Part shown: positions 13,107 to 14,225 of the stretch, one piece after another | How positions within the stretch are numbered: the first letter of the stretch is position 1 | Layout: each line of letters opens with the position of its first letter | Assembly: GCA_017380275.1 (NCBI GenBank) | Contig: JAFOEH010000115.1 | Span: forward strand, 1-14,225 | DNA from: Alistipes sp. | GTDB lineage: Bacteria; Bacteroidota; Bacteroidia; Bacteroidales; Rikenellaceae | Direction: 5' to 3' | Length of the DNA: 14,225 bases | Made by a program: the position numbers and the translations under genes | Notes under the pieces: model-generated | Told to the model about the DNA's origin: nothing | The model's database searches: none | Seen by the model: only the letters and a program-made list of their open reading frames with translations

Positions 13107-14225
13107 ATGATAGCACAAATTTATCTTCGACGCGGCAAGGAGGAGTCGCTCCTGCGCCGCCATCCGTGGATCTTTTCGGGCGCCATCGAGCGCATCAAAT
13201 GTGATGGTGAACTCACAGAGGGAGAGGTTGTTGATGTATATACCCGCTCAGGTGATTTTATCGCTCGCGGCCACTATCAGATTGGCTCCATAGCCGTTCG
13301 TGTGCTGACCTTTGAGGAGCAGGAACAAATCGACCAGAATTGGTGGAATCGACGTATTGCTATTGCCTACGATGTGCGTCACACGCTCGACCTTACCGAT
13401 AATGCCGAGACCAACTGCTACCGCCTTGTTCACGGCGAGGGTGATTCGTTGCCGGGACTCGTCATCGACATCTACGATCGCACGGCTGTGGTGCAGTGCC
13501 ACTCGGTGGGTATGTATCTTTCGCGTATGGCCATTGCTGAGGCTCTGCGTACGGCTTATGGAGAGCGATTGGAGGCTATCTACGACAAGAGTTCGCAGAC
13601 CGTCCCCTTTAAGGCGGGGCTGAATGCCGTGGACGGATATATCTGGGGCCACTCCGACCATAAGACGCACGTCGTAAAGGAGAATGGCGAGAAGTTCCTC
13701 GTAAACTGGGAGGAGGGTCAGAAGACGGGTTTCTTCCTCGATCAGCGTCGTAACCGTGAGCTGGTGCGCCACTACGCGAAGGGACGCACGGTGCTCAATA
13801 CGTTCTGTTATACGGGAGGTTTCTCGGTCTATGCCGCATCGGGAGGTGCCGTGGAGGTGTGCTCGGTAGATGCATCGGAGCGTGCTGTACGTCTTGCAGA
13901 CGAGAATATGCGTCTTAATTTTGGAGAGGATTATAAGCACGATGCCGTGGCGGCAGATGCGGTTGAGTATCTGAAACATATCGGCGATAAATATGATCTG
14001 ATAATCCTCGATCCGCCAGCCTTCGCTAAGCACCACAAGGTGCTGGGTAACGCAATGCAGGGTTATAAGAGAATCAATGCCCGTGCGCTCGCGCAAATTA
14101 AGAGTGGCGGTATCCTGTTCACCTTCTCTTGCTCGCAGGCCGTCTCGAAGGAATTGTTCCGTACAACGGTCTTCTCGGCAGCTGCCATCGCAGGCCGCAA
14201 GGTGCGTATCCTCCATCAGCTCACC
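13107..14225 (+). CDS. Class I SAM-dependent 23S rRNA methyltransferase, RlmI-type, C-terminus cut by window edge
   Basis: The frame is open for 373 codons to the right edge; RlmI-type proteins run to about 390-400, so only some 20 residues should be missing. N-terminal PUA domain (about 1-75; IYLRRGKEESLLRRHPWIFSG region binds RNA), a linker, then a Rossmann-fold methyltransferase: GQKTGFFLDQR (204-214), SAM-binding FCYTGGFSVYAASGGA (233-248), VDASERAV (254-261), catalytic-region LDPPAFAK (301-308) and FSCSQAVS (340-347). In E. coli RlmI methylates C1962 of 23S rRNA to 5-methylcytidine; the LDPPAF and SCS cysteine motifs fit a cytosine-C5 enzyme, but the precise target here is inference. The ATG lies one base after the exonuclease stop, so it is the third gene of the recQ operon. 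Confidence 0.93.
   Translation, partial: MIAQIYLRRGKEESLLRRHPWIFSGAIERIKCDGELTEGEVVDVYTRSGDFIARGHYQIGSIAVRVLTFEEQEQIDQNWWNRRIAIAYDVRHTLDLTDNAETNCYRLVHGEGDSLPGLVIDIYDRTAVVQCHSVGMYLSRMAIAEALRTAYGERLEAIYDKSSQTVPFKAGLNAVDGYIWGHSDHKTHVVKENGEKFLVNWEEGQKTGFFLDQRRNRELVRHYAKGRTVLNTFCYTGGFSVYAASGGAVEVCSVDASERAVRLADENMRLNFGEDYKHDAVAADAVEYLKHIGDKYDLIILDPPAFAKHHKVLGNAMQGYKRINARALAQIKSGGILFTFSCSQAVSKELFRTTVFSAAAIAGRKVRILHQLT

Noticed and set aside
13248..14216. Long open frame on the minus strand opposite the rRNA methyltransferase gene
   Set aside because: The plus strand encodes a full set of RlmI-type motifs; the antisense translation shows no recognisable domain and reflects codon bias.
1..14225. CRISPR array, tRNA or rRNA gene, insertion sequence, phage or attachment site
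   Set aside because: No spaced direct repeats, cloverleaf-type sequence, transposase, integrase or terminal repeats were seen; coding is dense and looks chromosomal.

Overview
The window looks like chromosomal DNA of a Bacteroidota (order Bacteroidales; an Alistipes/Rikenellaceae-like member fits the moderately high GC content, but genus is inference). Supporting signs are a GH92 alpha-mannosidase lipoprotein, a TonB-dependent receptor with an N-terminal carboxypeptidase-regulatory-like domain, a stand-alone PqqD-like protein, weak ribosome binding sites, and several intergenic matches to the Bacteroidetes -7 promoter element TAnnTTTG.

Layout. (1) 1-2833, minus strand: a GH92 exo-alpha-mannosidase lipoprotein followed 20 bases later by a secreted alpha/beta-hydrolase-like protein that runs off the left edge. 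(2) 2945-5363, plus strand: glycerate kinase and a GntP-family permease, separated by one base and closed by a strong terminator; together they look like a glycerate uptake and phosphorylation pair. Regions 1 and 2 diverge from a 111-base gap with back-to-back -7 boxes. (3) 5498-6751, plus strand: a solitary dicarboxylate/acidic amino acid:cation symporter with its own promoter-like box, overlapped by a palindrome, and its own terminator. (4) 10361 down to 6837, minus strand: a four-gene set in transcription order PqqD-like small protein, secreted His/Cys-rich protein, TonB-dependent receptor with a Cys cluster in its plug, periplasmic HMA-domain protein. Three of the four products carry plausible soft-metal ligands, so this is best read as a copper (or related metal) handling operon. 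(5) 10442 to the right edge, plus strand: RecQ-family helicase, DEDDy 3'-5' exonuclease, and a truncated RlmI-type 23S rRNA methyltransferase. Regions 4 and 5 diverge from an 80-base AT-rich gap.

The most interesting part is region 4: a PqqD-fold protein normally tied to peptide modification sits at the head of an apparent metal operon, directly before a very His/Cys-rich secreted protein. Second is region 5, where a helicase and an exonuclease in tandem recall the two activities fused in human WRN, the helicase has its zinc cluster far downstream of the usual place and no evident HRDC domain, and the transcript may be almost leaderless. No RNA genes, CRISPR arrays, insertion sequences or integration sites were seen, and no gene-free stretch exceeds 300 bases.
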